Positions 28,529 through 36,763 of a stretch of DNA of 64,000 nt are shown piece by piece. The notes under the pieces are model-generated. The model searched no databases, had not been told where the DNA came from, and saw only the letters and a list, made by a program, of their open reading frames with translations. Position numbers and translations under genes: made by a program. Location: NCBI GenBank assembly GCA_963810305.1, contig CAWEMY010000004.1:262822-326821 (forward strand). The letters are read 5' to 3'. Position 1 is the stretch's first letter; each line of letters starts with the position of its first letter. This DNA comes from JACDCA01 sp963810305. GTDB lineage: Bacteria; Acidobacteriota; Vicinamibacteria; Vicinamibacterales; 2-12-FULL-66-21.

Positions 28529-29170
28529 TCAGTCATTCGAAATCGATCCGGCTTTGAGTTCGCTCAGCGCCTTGAAGAACGCGGTCATCTTCTGCGGATC
28601 CTTGATGCCGGGAGCAATCTCGACGCCGGAGGAGACGTCCACCGCATACGGATCCACCAGGGCGACCGCCGCAGTGACGTTCTCCGGCGTCAACCCTCCG
28701 GCGAGAACGATAGGCCTTCGCCGTGCGGCGAGCCCCGCGCGCTGCCAGTTGATCGTTCGTCCTGTGCCGCCGTGGCGCGCAGGATCGTGCGCGTCGAGGA
28801 GCACGGTCAGACTGGACGGCAGGTCGTCGATCGACGCGGGATCGAAGCCGTCGTCGACCGGAACAGCCTTGATCACTGGGGTCATCAAGCCTTCCGCGAA
28901 GGCCACCGACTCGTGACCGTGAAGCTGGACGGCCCCCAGCGGAACCGCTTCTGACGCGTGGCGCAGGTAGTCCACATCCTGATCGACGAACACACCAACG
29001 CAGACAACTGCCGGAGGCAATGCGGCCACGATCTTCTGGGCGTCGTCGGGTTCGATGAACCGCGGACTGCCGGGCCAGAACACGAAGCCGATCGCCGACG
29101 CACCCAGGTCGGCAGCGAGGAGCGCGTCCTCGATCCGCGTGATCCCGCACACTTTTACTCGCGGGCTCAC
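28529..29170 (-). CDS. trpF: Phosphoribosylanthranilate isomerase
   Basis: Amadori rearrangement of phosphoribosylanthranilate to CdRP. TIM barrel with VKVCGITRIEDA (catalytic Cys), GFVFWPGSPRFI, VGVFVDQ, VQLHGHE, LLDAHDP, VLAGGLTPENV and VDVSSGVE. 213 aa. GTG start at 29170 overlaps the trpC stop (GTGA). It ends one base before the true trpB start. Confidence 0.96.
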   Translation of the reverse strand: MSPRVKVCGITRIEDALLAADLGASAIGFVFWPGSPRFIEPDDAQKIVAALPPAVVCVGVFVDQDVDYLRHASEAVPLGAVQLHGHESVAFAEGLMTPVIKAVPVDDGFDPASIDDLPSSLTVLLDAHDPARHGGTGRTINWQRAGLAARRRPIVLAGGLTPENVTAAVALVDPYAVDVSSGVEIAPGIKDPQKMTAFFKALSELKAGSISND

Positions 29171-29969
29171 AAGCTCCTCAGCTCTCTGAGCGCGGCGCCG
29201 GGATCAGGCTGCGCGATCAGCCCTTCACCGACCAGGAACGCGTCGTAGCCGGCAGCCGTGAGCCGGTGCATGTCATCAGCCGACCTGATGCCGCTTTCGG
29301 CGACCTTGATTGCATCGTCGGGCATTCCGCCGAGAAGGCGTAGCTGGACATCCTGATCCACCGCCAGTGTCTTGAGATTGCGACTGTTGACGCCGATCAT
29401 TTCCGCTCCAGCATCGACGGCGCGGGTTAGTTCCGTTCCGTCGTGCACTTCGACCAGCGCGGCGAGCCGACGCCCGCGGGCAATGAAGAGGAGCTCTCGG
29501 AGAGACCGATCGTTCAGCGCCGCGACGATCAGGAGAATCGCGTCCGCCCCAAGCCAGGCGGCTTCGTGAATCTGATACTCGGAGACGATGAAGTCCTTCC
29601 GCAACAGCGGAAGGCCGACGGCTGCTCGCACGGCACGCAGGTCTTGCGGTGAGCCATCGAAAAATGTCGGCTCGGTCAGCACCGAAATCGCCGCGGCTCC
29701 GCTGTCCTCGTAGGATCGGGCGTGAGCAGCAGGATCGTAATCGGCCCGCAGGATGCCTCTCGACGGCGAACGCCGCTTGCACTCCGCAATCACGCGTGGC
29801 GCCGGCGATCCCCGAAGAGCGTCGACAAACGCGCGTCCGTTCGGCTGCCGCCCTTGCGGACGTTCCAGCTCCGCGAGTGGACGCGAGCTCCTTTCGGACT
29901 TCGACACCCCGTCGCGTAGCAGCGACGATGGTGGCCAGCAGATCGGGGGTATGGGCTGCAGTCGATCAT
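29167..29969 (-). CDS. trpC: Indole-3-glycerol phosphate synthase (two frameshifts)
   Basis: Ring closure of CdRP to indole-3-glycerol phosphate. The ATG at 29969 overlaps the trpD stop (ATGA). The reading frame then shifts at a five-base C run (plus strand 29945-29949), giving DLLATIVAATRRGVEVRK, and again near 29886 before PLAELERPQ. The rest is intact: VIAECKRRSPSRG, LLRKDFIVSEYQ, GADAILLIVAAL, ALVEVHDG, GVNSRNLKT and VAESGI. Two single-base removals give about 266 aa, the family length. Homopolymer insertion is the likely cause. Confidence 0.93.
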
Positions 29970-30997
29970 GCGCCGGTGTTCGTTGTCTGATGCGAGGCGG
30001 TCACCAGCCGACCGAGCACACCCGCGGCGCTCCCATCGTCGAGAGCTGCCGCGGCGCGCGCTATCCCATCGGACACACTCTGCACGCTGCCGGCGATCAA
30101 CAACGACACTCCGGCATTGAGCAGAACGATGTCGCGCGGCGGACCTTTGTCGCCAGCGAGAATTCGGCGGGCGATCGACGCATTCTCGGCGGCATCTCCT
30201 CCTTTGAGGCTTTCCGGCAGCGCCTTCGGCAAGTGAAAGTCCGACGGGTGCACGTAGAAGGTATTCACCGCTCCGCCGCGGCATTCGGAGACTTTGGTAT
30301 AGCCGGTGGTGGAGATCTCGTCCAGGCCGTCGGCCCCATGGACGACCCAGGCGCGCTCAGAGCCCAGCAGCGCCAGTGACCGGGCGACGAGCTCGGTCAG
30401 CTCGGGTCGCGGAACACCCACCAGCTGACGTGCGGCTCCGGCTGGATTGGTCAATGGACCGAGCAAGTTGAACGCCGTCCGGATGCCGAGCTCCTTGCGG
30501 GCTGCTGCGGCGTGACGCATCGAGGGATGAAACGTCGGTGCAAAGAAGAACGCGATGCCGGCCTCGTCCAGGCATCGCTCGACGGTCTCGGGCGTGGCCG
30601 TGATGTTTACGCCAAGCGCCTCGAAGAGATCGGCGCTGCCACAGCGGCTCGAGACCGAACGGTTGCCGTGTTTGGCGACGCGGACGCCACACGCCGCGAC
30701 GACGAGAGCGGCGACGGTTGAGACGTTGAAGGTGTGCGCGCGATCTCCGCCGGTTCCGCACGTGTCGAATACCGGTGCGTAATGGCGGGACAACTTCGTG
30801 GCACGATCGCGCATCGTGCGGGCGAGCCCGACGATCTCGGCCGGACGTTCTCCCTTCATTCCAAGCGCCACCAGGAACCCGGCGATCTGCGCCGGCTGTG
30901 CGCGCCCTTCCATGATTTCCCCCATCGCCGCGGCCGCTTCATCGACCCCGAGGTCCTGCCGCCGGTGCAATTTTTCGAGCAGCGCAGCAAACATCAC
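29966..30997 (-). CDS. trpD: Anthranilate phosphoribosyltransferase
   Basis: Transfers the phosphoribosyl group from PRPP to anthranilate. Signature motifs DTCGTGGDRAHTFNVST (PRPP and metal binding), KHGNRSVSSRCGSAD, FNLLGPLTNP and VVHGADGLDEIS. 343 aa, standalone form. The ATG overlaps the trpG stop (ATGA). Confidence 0.97.
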   Translation of the reverse strand: MMFAALLEKLHRRQDLGVDEAAAAMGEIMEGRAQPAQIAGFLVALGMKGERPAEIVGLARTMRDRATKLSRHYAPVFDTCGTGGDRAHTFNVSTVAALVVAACGVRVAKHGNRSVSSRCGSADLFEALGVNITATPETVERCLDEAGIAFFFAPTFHPSMRHAAAARKELGIRTAFNLLGPLTNPAGAARQLVGVPRPELTELVARSLALLGSERAWVVHGADGLDEISTTGYTKVSECRGGAVNTFYVHPSDFHLPKALPESLKGGDAAENASIARRILAGDKGPPRDIVLLNAGVSLLIAGSVQSVSDGIARAAAALDDGSAAGVLGRLVTASHQTTNTGA

Positions 30998-31554
30998 AGC
31001 TCCAGGAAGTTCTTCAGTAGTTGATGGCCCTCACCCGTCAGCACAGACTCCGGATGAAACTGCACGCCGTGGATCGGAAACGTGCGGTGACGCACGCCCA
31101 TGATCGTGCCGTCGTCGGTGTGAGCACTCACTTCGAGATCGGATGGCGGCGGGTCGGCGATCACCAGCGAGTGATACCGGCCGGCTGTGAACGGTTGCGA
31201 GACGCCGCGAAAAACTCCCCTGCCGTCGTGCATCACTGACGATGTCTTGCCATGCATCAGCTGCGGAGCACGCACCACCGCGCCACCGAACGCCATCCCG
31301 ATCCCCTGGTGCCCGAGGCAGACACCGAGCAGCGGAGTGGTCGCACCGAACCGGCGGATCACTTCGATCGAGATGCCGGCGCTCTCAGGTCGTCCGGGTC
31401 CTGGTGAAATAACGATCCGCTCAGGACGCATCGCGCTCACTTCGTCGACCGTGATCTCGTCATTCCGCCGAACGAGCGGAGGCGCGCCGAGCTCGCCGAA
31501 ATACTGGGCGAGGTTCCAGGTGAACGAGTCGTAGTTGTCGATCAGCAAGATCAT
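30994..31554 (-). CDS. trpG: Anthranilate synthase glutamine amidotransferase component
   Basis: Supplies ammonia to TrpE from glutamine. Class I amidotransferase with NYDSFTWNL, ISPGPGRPESAG, nucleophile Cys in GVCLGHQGIG, and the His/Glu pair in GVQFHPESVLT. 186 aa. It lies 11 bases after trpE. TrpG can also serve folate synthesis (PabA) when no second copy exists, which the window cannot decide. Confidence 0.96.
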   Translation of the reverse strand: MILLIDNYDSFTWNLAQYFGELGAPPLVRRNDEITVDEVSAMRPERIVISPGPGRPESAGISIEVIRRFGATTPLLGVCLGHQGIGMAFGGAVVRAPQLMHGKTSSVMHDGRGVFRGVSQPFTAGRYHSLVIADPPPSDLEVSAHTDDGTIMGVRHRTFPIHGVQFHPESVLTGEGHQLLKNFLEL

Positions 31555-31565
31555 CGTCGGTCAGT

Positions 31566-33059
31566 TCAGAGCCCGGCCTCGGCCATTGCCAGCGCCTGGA
31601 GAAGCGCACGCGCTTTGTCGAGCGTCTCTTCGTACTCCGCCGACGGATTCGAGTCGGCAACGATCCCCGCGCCCGCCTGGACGCGCGCGCACCCGTCGCG
31701 GATGGTGATCGTTCGAATCGCAATGCAGAAATCGAGATTCCCCGCAAAATCGATGTAGCCGACGGCGCCGGCGTACAGGTCGCGCCGTGTCGGCTCGAGC
31801 TCTGCGAGCAATTGCATGGCGCGGATCTTGGGCGCGCCCGATACAGTGCCCGCCGGGAAGCACGCGACGAGCGCATCGAGCCGATCGTGCTCACTCGACA
31901 GCCGTCCTTCGACCGTGGAGACGAGATGCATGACGTGCGAGTAGCGCTCGATGGCCATGTACTGCGGCACCTTGACGGTGCCGAACTCACAGACGCGGCC
32001 GAGGTCGTTTCGCCCGAGGTCCACGAGCATCACGTGCTCGGCACGTTCCTTCTCGTTCCGTTTCAACTCCTCGGCGAGACGCCGGTCGTCCTCTTCGCTG
32101 ACCCCTCGGGGTCGTGTGCCGGCGATGGGATGAGTTTCGACGTGGTGCCCTTCAACCCGCACCAGCATCTCCGGGCTGGCTCCGACGATGGCCAGCTTAC
32201 CCATGCGCATGAAGTACATGTAGGGAGACGGGTTGACGTGCCGCACGGCGCGGTAGACGGTGAACGGGTCGGCAGCCACGTCGGCTTCGAAACGTTGTGA
32301 CAGGACGGCCTGATAGATGTCACCCGCCGCGATGTGCTCCTTGATCCTCTGCACGCCGGCCTCGAAGACCTCTCGCGTCTGGTTCGAGCGAACGTCCGGC
32401 TGCGTCCCCGCGCGCTGCTCCGATTGCGACAGCCCGCGTTCGAGCTCGCGTTCGAGGAAGTCGATCTTGGCGCACGCGAACTGGTAAAGCGCCGCGAGGT
32501 CCTCGGCGGCGGTCACGCGCGCGTTCGCGATGATCAGGATCCGATGCTTGACATGGTCGAAGGCGAGCACGGTGTCGAACAGCATGAAACCGGCTTCGTC
32601 CTCCACCGCAGGTCCCTGTTCGTTCCACCGCGCGCGCTCCCAGGCGTCGTGCAGGGCTGGCTCCAAGGCTGGGGACGAGTCGTAGCCCATGAAGCCGACG
32701 GCACCTCCCGTGAATCGTGGCAACCCTGGCACCGCCGGTGATTGAAACTCCGCCATCAGCCGCCGCAGGACGACCACAAACGCCTCGTCGGTCCTGGTGG
32801 TGACGCCCGAGCGGTCCATCTCGGTTCCGCCGGCCCGGGCGCGAAGGACGAGAAAGGGATCCTTGCCGAGGAAGGAATACCTGGCGACCTGCTCTCCCCC
32901 TTCAACGCTTTCGAAAAGAAAAGCGTAGTCGGAGTGTTCGGCGATCTTCAGGAACGCCGAGACCGGCGTCAGCAGGTCCGCCATGATCTCGCGCACCACC
33001 GGCACGAACGTGCCGCGGCCGGCGAGGGCGGTGAACTCTTCGAACGTCGTTTGTTTCAC
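31566..33059 (-). CDS. trpE: Anthranilate synthase component I
   Basis: Converts chorismate and ammonia to anthranilate, the committed tryptophan step. 497 aa from the GTG at 33059, which overlaps the aroDE stop (GTGA). The N-terminal block FLFESVEGGEQVARYSFLG contains the usual tryptophan feedback-binding ES motif. The C-terminal chorismate-binding domain has NPSPYMYF, HPIAGTRPRG, EHVMLVDLGRNDLGRV, CFPAGTVSGAPKIRAM and QAGAGIVADSNP. It is the first Trp-specific gene downstream of the attenuator. Confidence 0.96.
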   Translation of the reverse strand: MKQTTFEEFTALAGRGTFVPVVREIMADLLTPVSAFLKIAEHSDYAFLFESVEGGEQVARYSFLGKDPFLVLRARAGGTEMDRSGVTTRTDEAFVVVLRRLMAEFQSPAVPGLPRFTGGAVGFMGYDSSPALEPALHDAWERARWNEQGPAVEDEAGFMLFDTVLAFDHVKHRILIIANARVTAAEDLAALYQFACAKIDFLERELERGLSQSEQRAGTQPDVRSNQTREVFEAGVQRIKEHIAAGDIYQAVLSQRFEADVAADPFTVYRAVRHVNPSPYMYFMRMGKLAIVGASPEMLVRVEGHHVETHPIAGTRPRGVSEEDDRRLAEELKRNEKERAEHVMLVDLGRNDLGRVCEFGTVKVPQYMAIERYSHVMHLVSTVEGRLSSEHDRLDALVACFPAGTVSGAPKIRAMQLLAELEPTRRDLYAGAVGYIDFAGNLDFCIAIRTITIRDGCARVQAGAGIVADSNPSAEYEETLDKARALLQALAMAEAGL

Positions 33060-34525
33060 GAACGCACTCCCGACTTCCAGCCCGAGGCCGCTTCGACCGA
33101 TTCGCGGAACAGTCCCGATGGCGGCGCGTGGCCGGTCCACGTTTCGAATTGACGCTCCGCCTGACCGATCAGCATTTCGATGCCGCCGATCGTCCAGCAC
33201 CCGGCGTCGCGTGCCTGGCGGATGAGAGCCGTCTCTGACGGCGAGTAGACCAGGTCGAAGACGATCTCACCATCGAGCGGGATTCCTTCCATCGGGCTCG
33301 GGTCGTCCTGGCGGGTGCCTGCCGACGTGGCGTTGACGAGAACGTCCCAGGTACCCGGTGCCGGCGGATACGTACCCGCCTTGACTCCGACCCGGACGGC
33401 AGCCAGGCGGGCTTCATGGCTGCGTCGCGCGCTGAGCGTGACCGCCGCGCCTTCGCGTTTGAGCGCCACCGCAACGGCCCGCGCCGCCCCCCCGGCGCCG
33501 AGGACGGCCGCACGTGTCCCCTTCAGCGCCATCCGACCTTTGAGCGGCGTGACGAATCCGGCCACGTCGGTGTTGGAGCCGAGCCACCGGTCGCCTTTCA
33601 CGCTGAGGGTGTTGATTGCCCCGGTTTCCGTGGCGAGCGCATCACAGGTGTCCACCCGGCTCAACATGTCGACCTTGAACGGAGCGGTGATGCTCGCGCC
33701 CTGCAGTTTCAGCGCGCGGGCGAATTCCACGAAGTCGTCGGCGTCCTTCGCCTCGAGCGACAGATACGCGGCATTCAGTCCCAGATGATCGAAGCCGGCG
33801 TTGTGCATCGCCGGCGAGAGCGAATGCGCGACCGGGTTGCCGACGACCGCGTAGAGTGCGGCGTCGGGCCGGATTCGCCGATAGTGGAATTCGCCGAGAA
33901 GGCGGGATGCCGGCAGTTGTCCCGGAGCGACGGCTGCTCCCGCGTAGGTCCACCTGTTACCCAGGCGCGCGGCGAGTACGCGGGTCGCGACGCCAGGCTG
34001 ACCCATGGCGATGAGCACGCGGCTCTGTTGTCCGTTGTGGAAATCGGCATCAGCGGCGATGTCGTAGAGCGGCAGCGTGTCGACGAGCGAGTTCGCTGTG
34101 CAGGCCAGTTTGACGACCTCGGCGCCTGTGGAAAGCAGCGCGCGAAGGGCCTCCCGCACGTCCGGCATCGGGTCGCCGAACCAGTGTTGTGATAGCACCA
34201 CGCCCCGGCCTCGCCGCAGCCGTACGAGCTCCTGTGTGAACTCCGCGCGCATTTCCAGATCCACGAATTCGGCACCGCCGGTGATCGCGTCGTGCAGCAC
34301 TTGCCGCCGTTCCTCTTCGCTTCCTTCGAACGCCCCGCCTTCCCACTTCGGGCGGCAGGTGACGATCACCGGTCGAAGGCGTCCTTCGAGAGCACCAGCG
34401 GCGTCAGGCCGGTCGACGCCATCCAGGCGCACCTCCACCAGGTCGGCGCCGGTGGCCGCGTCACGCGCGCGGCGCAGCTCCTCCATCGACCGTCCGGTGA
34501 CCGTTACGCAGAGGGCTGGGGTCAG
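33056..34525 (-). CDS. aroDE: Bifunctional 3-dehydroquinate dehydratase / shikimate dehydrogenase
   Basis: Two consecutive shikimate steps in one protein. Type I dehydratase: EVRLDG, VIVTCRPKWEGG, catalytic His in LSQHWF and Schiff-base Lys in VVKLACTANS. Shikimate dehydrogenase: VVGNPVAHSLSPAMHNAGF, LGAGGAARAVAVAL and NATSAG. The fold's first strand (LCVTVTGRS) lies upstream of the first ATG (34486), yet the frame between an upstream TGA and that ATG has no ATG, GTG or TTG. CTG at 34525 is the only near-cognate candidate, and it lies inside the palindromic element at 34518-34605, which apparently displaced the native start. First structural gene of the supra-operon. Confidence 0.9.
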   Translation of the reverse strand: MTPALCVTVTGRSMEELRRARDAATGADLVEVRLDGVDRPDAAGALEGRLRPVIVTCRPKWEGGAFEGSEEERRQVLHDAITGGAEFVDLEMRAEFTQELVRLRRGRGVVLSQHWFGDPMPDVREALRALLSTGAEVVKLACTANSLVDTLPLYDIAADADFHNGQQSRVLIAMGQPGVATRVLAARLGNRWTYAGAAVAPGQLPASRLLGEFHYRRIRPDAALYAVVGNPVAHSLSPAMHNAGFDHLGLNAAYLSLEAKDADDFVEFARALKLQGASITAPFKVDMLSRVDTCDALATETGAINTLSVKGDRWLGSNTDVAGFVTPLKGRMALKGTRAAVLGAGGAARAVAVALKREGAAVTLSARRSHEARLAAVRVGVKAGTYPPAPGTWDVLVNATSAGTRQDDPSPMEGIPLDGEIVFDLVYSPSETALIRQARDAGCWTIGGIEMLIGQAERQFETWTGHAPPSGLFRESVEAASGWKSGVRS

Positions 34526-34605
34526 ATCTTGTTCCTTGCACGAGTGTCCTACGACGTAGACGTGGTCAGATCAGGACACTCGTGCAAGGAACAAGATCTG
34601 ACCCC
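34518..34605. repeat. 88-base palindromic element with perfect 33-bp arms
   Basis: Left arm 34518-34550 (GGGGTCAGATCTTG...) and right arm 34573-34605 are exact reverse complements of 33 bases, with a 22-base loop that repeats GGTCAGATC. The shape suits a REP-type or MITE-type mobile element. It lies between the attenuator and aroDE, so it would form a very stable hairpin in the operon's leader RNA, and it abuts the aroDE coding sequence. Confidence 0.85.
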
Positions 34606-34612
34606 GAGAAAC

Positions 34613-34644
34613 AAAAAAGCCTCCACAGCAGCGGCTGGGAGGCT
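34613..34644 (-). terminator. Intrinsic terminator of the tryptophan attenuator
   Basis: On the minus strand AGCCTCC (34644-34638) pairs with GGAGGCT (34624-34618). CAGC/GCTG extends the stem inside, leaving a four-base loop and one bulge. Six T residues follow (34618-34613). It lies 31 bases after the leader peptide stop. Its 5' arm can alternatively pair with GGGAGGCT inside the leader ORF (34691-34684). Confidence 0.85.
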
Positions 34645-34655
34645 CGAAGTCGGTT

Positions 34656-34675
34656 GCCCGCGGTGGTTCGCGGGC
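34656..34675 (-). promoter_or_regulatory. Hairpin between leader peptide stop and terminator
   Basis: GCCCGCG and CGCGGGC form a seven-bp stem with a six-base loop just after the leader stop codon. It could act as a pause or protector hairpin in the attenuator. Seen in sequence; role inferred. Confidence 0.6.
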
Positions 34676-34773
34676 TAGCAGACAGCCTCCCCGGCGACGT
34701 ACCACCACCAGTACGACTGGTGCACGCGGTGCGGCTGGCCGAGGAAGTTCTGCGTCAAAACGATTGTGACCAT
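34675..34773 (-). CDS. trpL: trp operon leader peptide
   Basis: A 32-codon ORF in front of the aro-trp supra-operon. Residues 18-25 read HQSYWWWY: three consecutive Trp codons (34710-34702) flanked by Tyr codons, then VAGEAVC and TAG. Codons 28-30 (GGG GAG GCT) are also RNA segment 2, complementary to the terminator's 5' arm. A ribosome stalled at the Trp codons would leave that segment free to pair; one reaching the stop would cover it. The ATG at 34773 overlaps a possible -10, so a later start such as GTG at 34725 may be used. The Trp codons stay in frame either way. Confidence 0.85.
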   Translation of the reverse strand: MVTIVLTQNFLGQPHRVHQSYWWWYVAGEAVC

Positions 34774-34798
34774 AACAAAGGCACGCGAGCGGTGTCAA
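34769..34798 (-). promoter_or_regulatory. Candidate promoter of the aro-trp supra-operon
   Basis: -35 TTGACA (34798-34793), 18-base spacer, -10 TATGGT (34774-34769). Transcription would start near 34762. The perfect -35 is convincing; the -10 matches four of six positions and includes the leader's first ATG. Confidence 0.5.
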
Positions 34799-34861
34799 TG
34801 AGGGCGTCGTCCCGGGCTTCAGAGCGCAGCCTCAGCGAGCCGGACTACAGGCTGTTTCTCC

Positions 34862-34890
34862 TTGACCTGTAAGCAGTTAGCCCGTATAAC
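34862..34890 (+). promoter_or_regulatory. Sigma-70 promoter of the S55 peptidase gene
   Basis: -35 TTGACC (34862-34867), 17-base spacer, -10 TATAAC (34885-34890). The start of transcription near 34897 leaves only about eight bases before the ATG at 34905, and no Shine-Dalgarno sequence is present: near-leaderless. Confidence 0.65.
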
Positions 34891-34904
34891 TGAATCGATA
34901 CATC

Positions 34905-36755
34905 ATGAATTTCCGACATCTTGCCGCAGCGTCCGCGGTGGCTGCGTTGTGCTGGGTTTCCACTCCGGCATCCACGACGATCATGCCGCTGAGCGAAGTG
35001 AAGCCGGGGATGGTTGGCGTCGGCCGCACGGTCTTCGAAGGGACCGAGTTGCGGGACTTCAAAGTCACCATCATTGGCGTGCTGAAGAACGTCCAGGGGC
35101 CGCGCCGCGATCTCATCATTGCCAAGCTCGAAGGGGGGCCGCTGGCTGAGACCGGTGTCGCCGCCGGGATGAGCGGCAGCCCGGTTTACATCGACGGTCG
35201 TCTCATCGGCGCGGTGGGCTACTCCATTGGCTCGTTCCCGAAGATCGCGATCGCCGGCATCACACCGATCGAGGAGATGAAGGACGCGACGCAGGTCTCA
35301 GCGCGCCGGTCGGCGCAAAACGGGCCGCTCGAGCTGCCGTTCACCACCGAGACATTTGCCGCGGCGCTTCGGGCATCCTACGCCCCGCTGATGCCTGCCA
35401 ACGCGACCGGTTCCGTTCAAGGTATCGGGCTGTCGAATGCGGAAGCAACGCAGCTCGCCTCGAGCCTGCGGCCCATCGCGACGCCGCTGGTGATGAGCGG
35501 GTTCGGTCCGGACGCTTTTCAGCTCGTCTCGCGGATGCTCGGCGATGCCGGATTCTCCCCGGTGCTGTCGGGTGCTGGCGGCGGCGCCTCCGCCGAGGTC
35601 CTGGCCGCGATGAACGGGCCACTCCGCGAAGGGGACGCGCTCGGTGTCGCTCTCGCCTCGGGCGACCTGGAGATGGGCGCGACCGGTACCATCACGCATA
35701 TCGACGGCGACCGGGTTTACGGTTTCGGACATCCTTTCTTCAATCTCGGCCCGGCACAATTGCCGCTCACGCGCGCCTACGTCCACGCGATGCTGCCGAG
35801 CCTGATGTCGTCGTTCAAGATCACCAGCATGGGCGCAGTGATCGGCACGATCGAGCAGGACCGTGCTACGGCCATCGCCGGCACCCTCGGCAGGATGCCC
35901 ACAACCATCCCGATGACGATCACCCTGCGCTCGACGCGGGACGGCGTTGTCGTGCCGCGGACGTTCAAGTTCCAGATCGCGAACGACCAGACCTTTACGC
36001 CCCTGATCTCCTACGTCACTCTGTACAACGCGCTCGTCAGTTACGAGCGACAGTTCGGTTCCGCCACGTTTGCATTGAAGGGGCGCGCCGGCGTCAAAGG
36101 GCATGCAGACGTCGCGTTCGAGGACGTCTTCGCCGGAGAAGCCCCTGCACTCGCCACCGCGACTTCGATTGCCGGGCCACTATCGATGGTCCTTGGCAAC
36201 GATCGGGAGCCGGTGATGTTCGACAAGCTCGAGTTCACGATCGACGCCACGGAAACGCCACGCACCGCCACCATCGAGCGGGTGTGGATCGACGAGCTTC
36301 GTCCACGCGCCGGGCGCACGGTTCCGCTGAAGATCCTCACTCGCGGCTATCGCGGCGAGGAGAAAATCTCGACCGTCGCGCTGAACATCCCCGCCCATGC
36401 GACCGGCAGCCTGTCGATCATGGTGACCGATGGCAAGCAGCTGAACGCGTACGAACAGCGCGAGCTTCGCCGCACGTTCCAGCCGCAGAGCGTCGAACAG
36501 ATGATCCGCGTGCTCAATACCACCCGTCGCAACAACCGCGTTTACGTCCGCCTGCTCACCGGCGCGCCCGGCGCTGTCGTCAACGGTGAAGCGATGGCGG
36601 CGCTCCCGCCCTCGGTGCTCGCCGTCCTCGAAGCAGACCGCAACGGTGGCAGCTTCAGTCCCATCCGAAGCGCCACACTCGGCGAATACGAGATTCCGCT
36701 GGACATGGCCGTGGTCGGCTCACGCACGCTGACGATCGAAGTCGAGTCGCGGTAA
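34905..36755 (+). CDS. SpoIVB-type S55 serine peptidase domain protein
   Basis: 616 aa exported protein: signal peptide (1-23), then MPLSEVKPGMVGVGRTVFEG (27-46), the usual SpoIVB/S55 entry, and GMSGSPVYIDGRLIGAVGY (88-106) with the probable nucleophile serine in GMSGSP. YGFGHPFFNLG and LPLTRAYVHAMLPS follow in the conserved S55 region. A long C-terminal beta-rich extension has no family I recognise. SpoIVB in Bacillus triggers sigma-K processing, but no sporulation genes are visible here, so another envelope signalling or processing role is likely. The next gene starts 8 bases later. Confidence 0.85.
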   Translation: MNFRHLAAASAVAALCWVSTPASTTIMPLSEVKPGMVGVGRTVFEGTELRDFKVTIIGVLKNVQGPRRDLIIAKLEGGPLAETGVAAGMSGSPVYIDGRLIGAVGYSIGSFPKIAIAGITPIEEMKDATQVSARRSAQNGPLELPFTTETFAAALRASYAPLMPANATGSVQGIGLSNAEATQLASSLRPIATPLVMSGFGPDAFQLVSRMLGDAGFSPVLSGAGGGASAEVLAAMNGPLREGDALGVALASGDLEMGATGTITHIDGDRVYGFGHPFFNLGPAQLPLTRAYVHAMLPSLMSSFKITSMGAVIGTIEQDRATAIAGTLGRMPTTIPMTITLRSTRDGVVVPRTFKFQIANDQTFTPLISYVTLYNALVSYERQFGSATFALKGRAGVKGHADVAFEDVFAGEAPALATATSIAGPLSMVLGNDREPVMFDKLEFTIDATETPRTATIERVWIDELRPRAGRTVPLKILTRGYRGEEKISTVALNIPAHATGSLSIMVTDGKQLNAYEQRELRRTFQPQSVEQMIRVLNTTRRNNRVYVRLLTGAPGAVVNGEAMAALPPSVLAVLEADRNGGSFSPIRSATLGEYEIPLDMAVVGSRTLTIEVESR

Positions 36756-36763
36756 ATATCCTT

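Noticed and set aside
34613..34773. T-box riboswitch controlling the Trp operon
   Set aside because: No T-box sequence or specifier-loop architecture is visible. A translated Trp-rich leader with alternative hairpins fits better.
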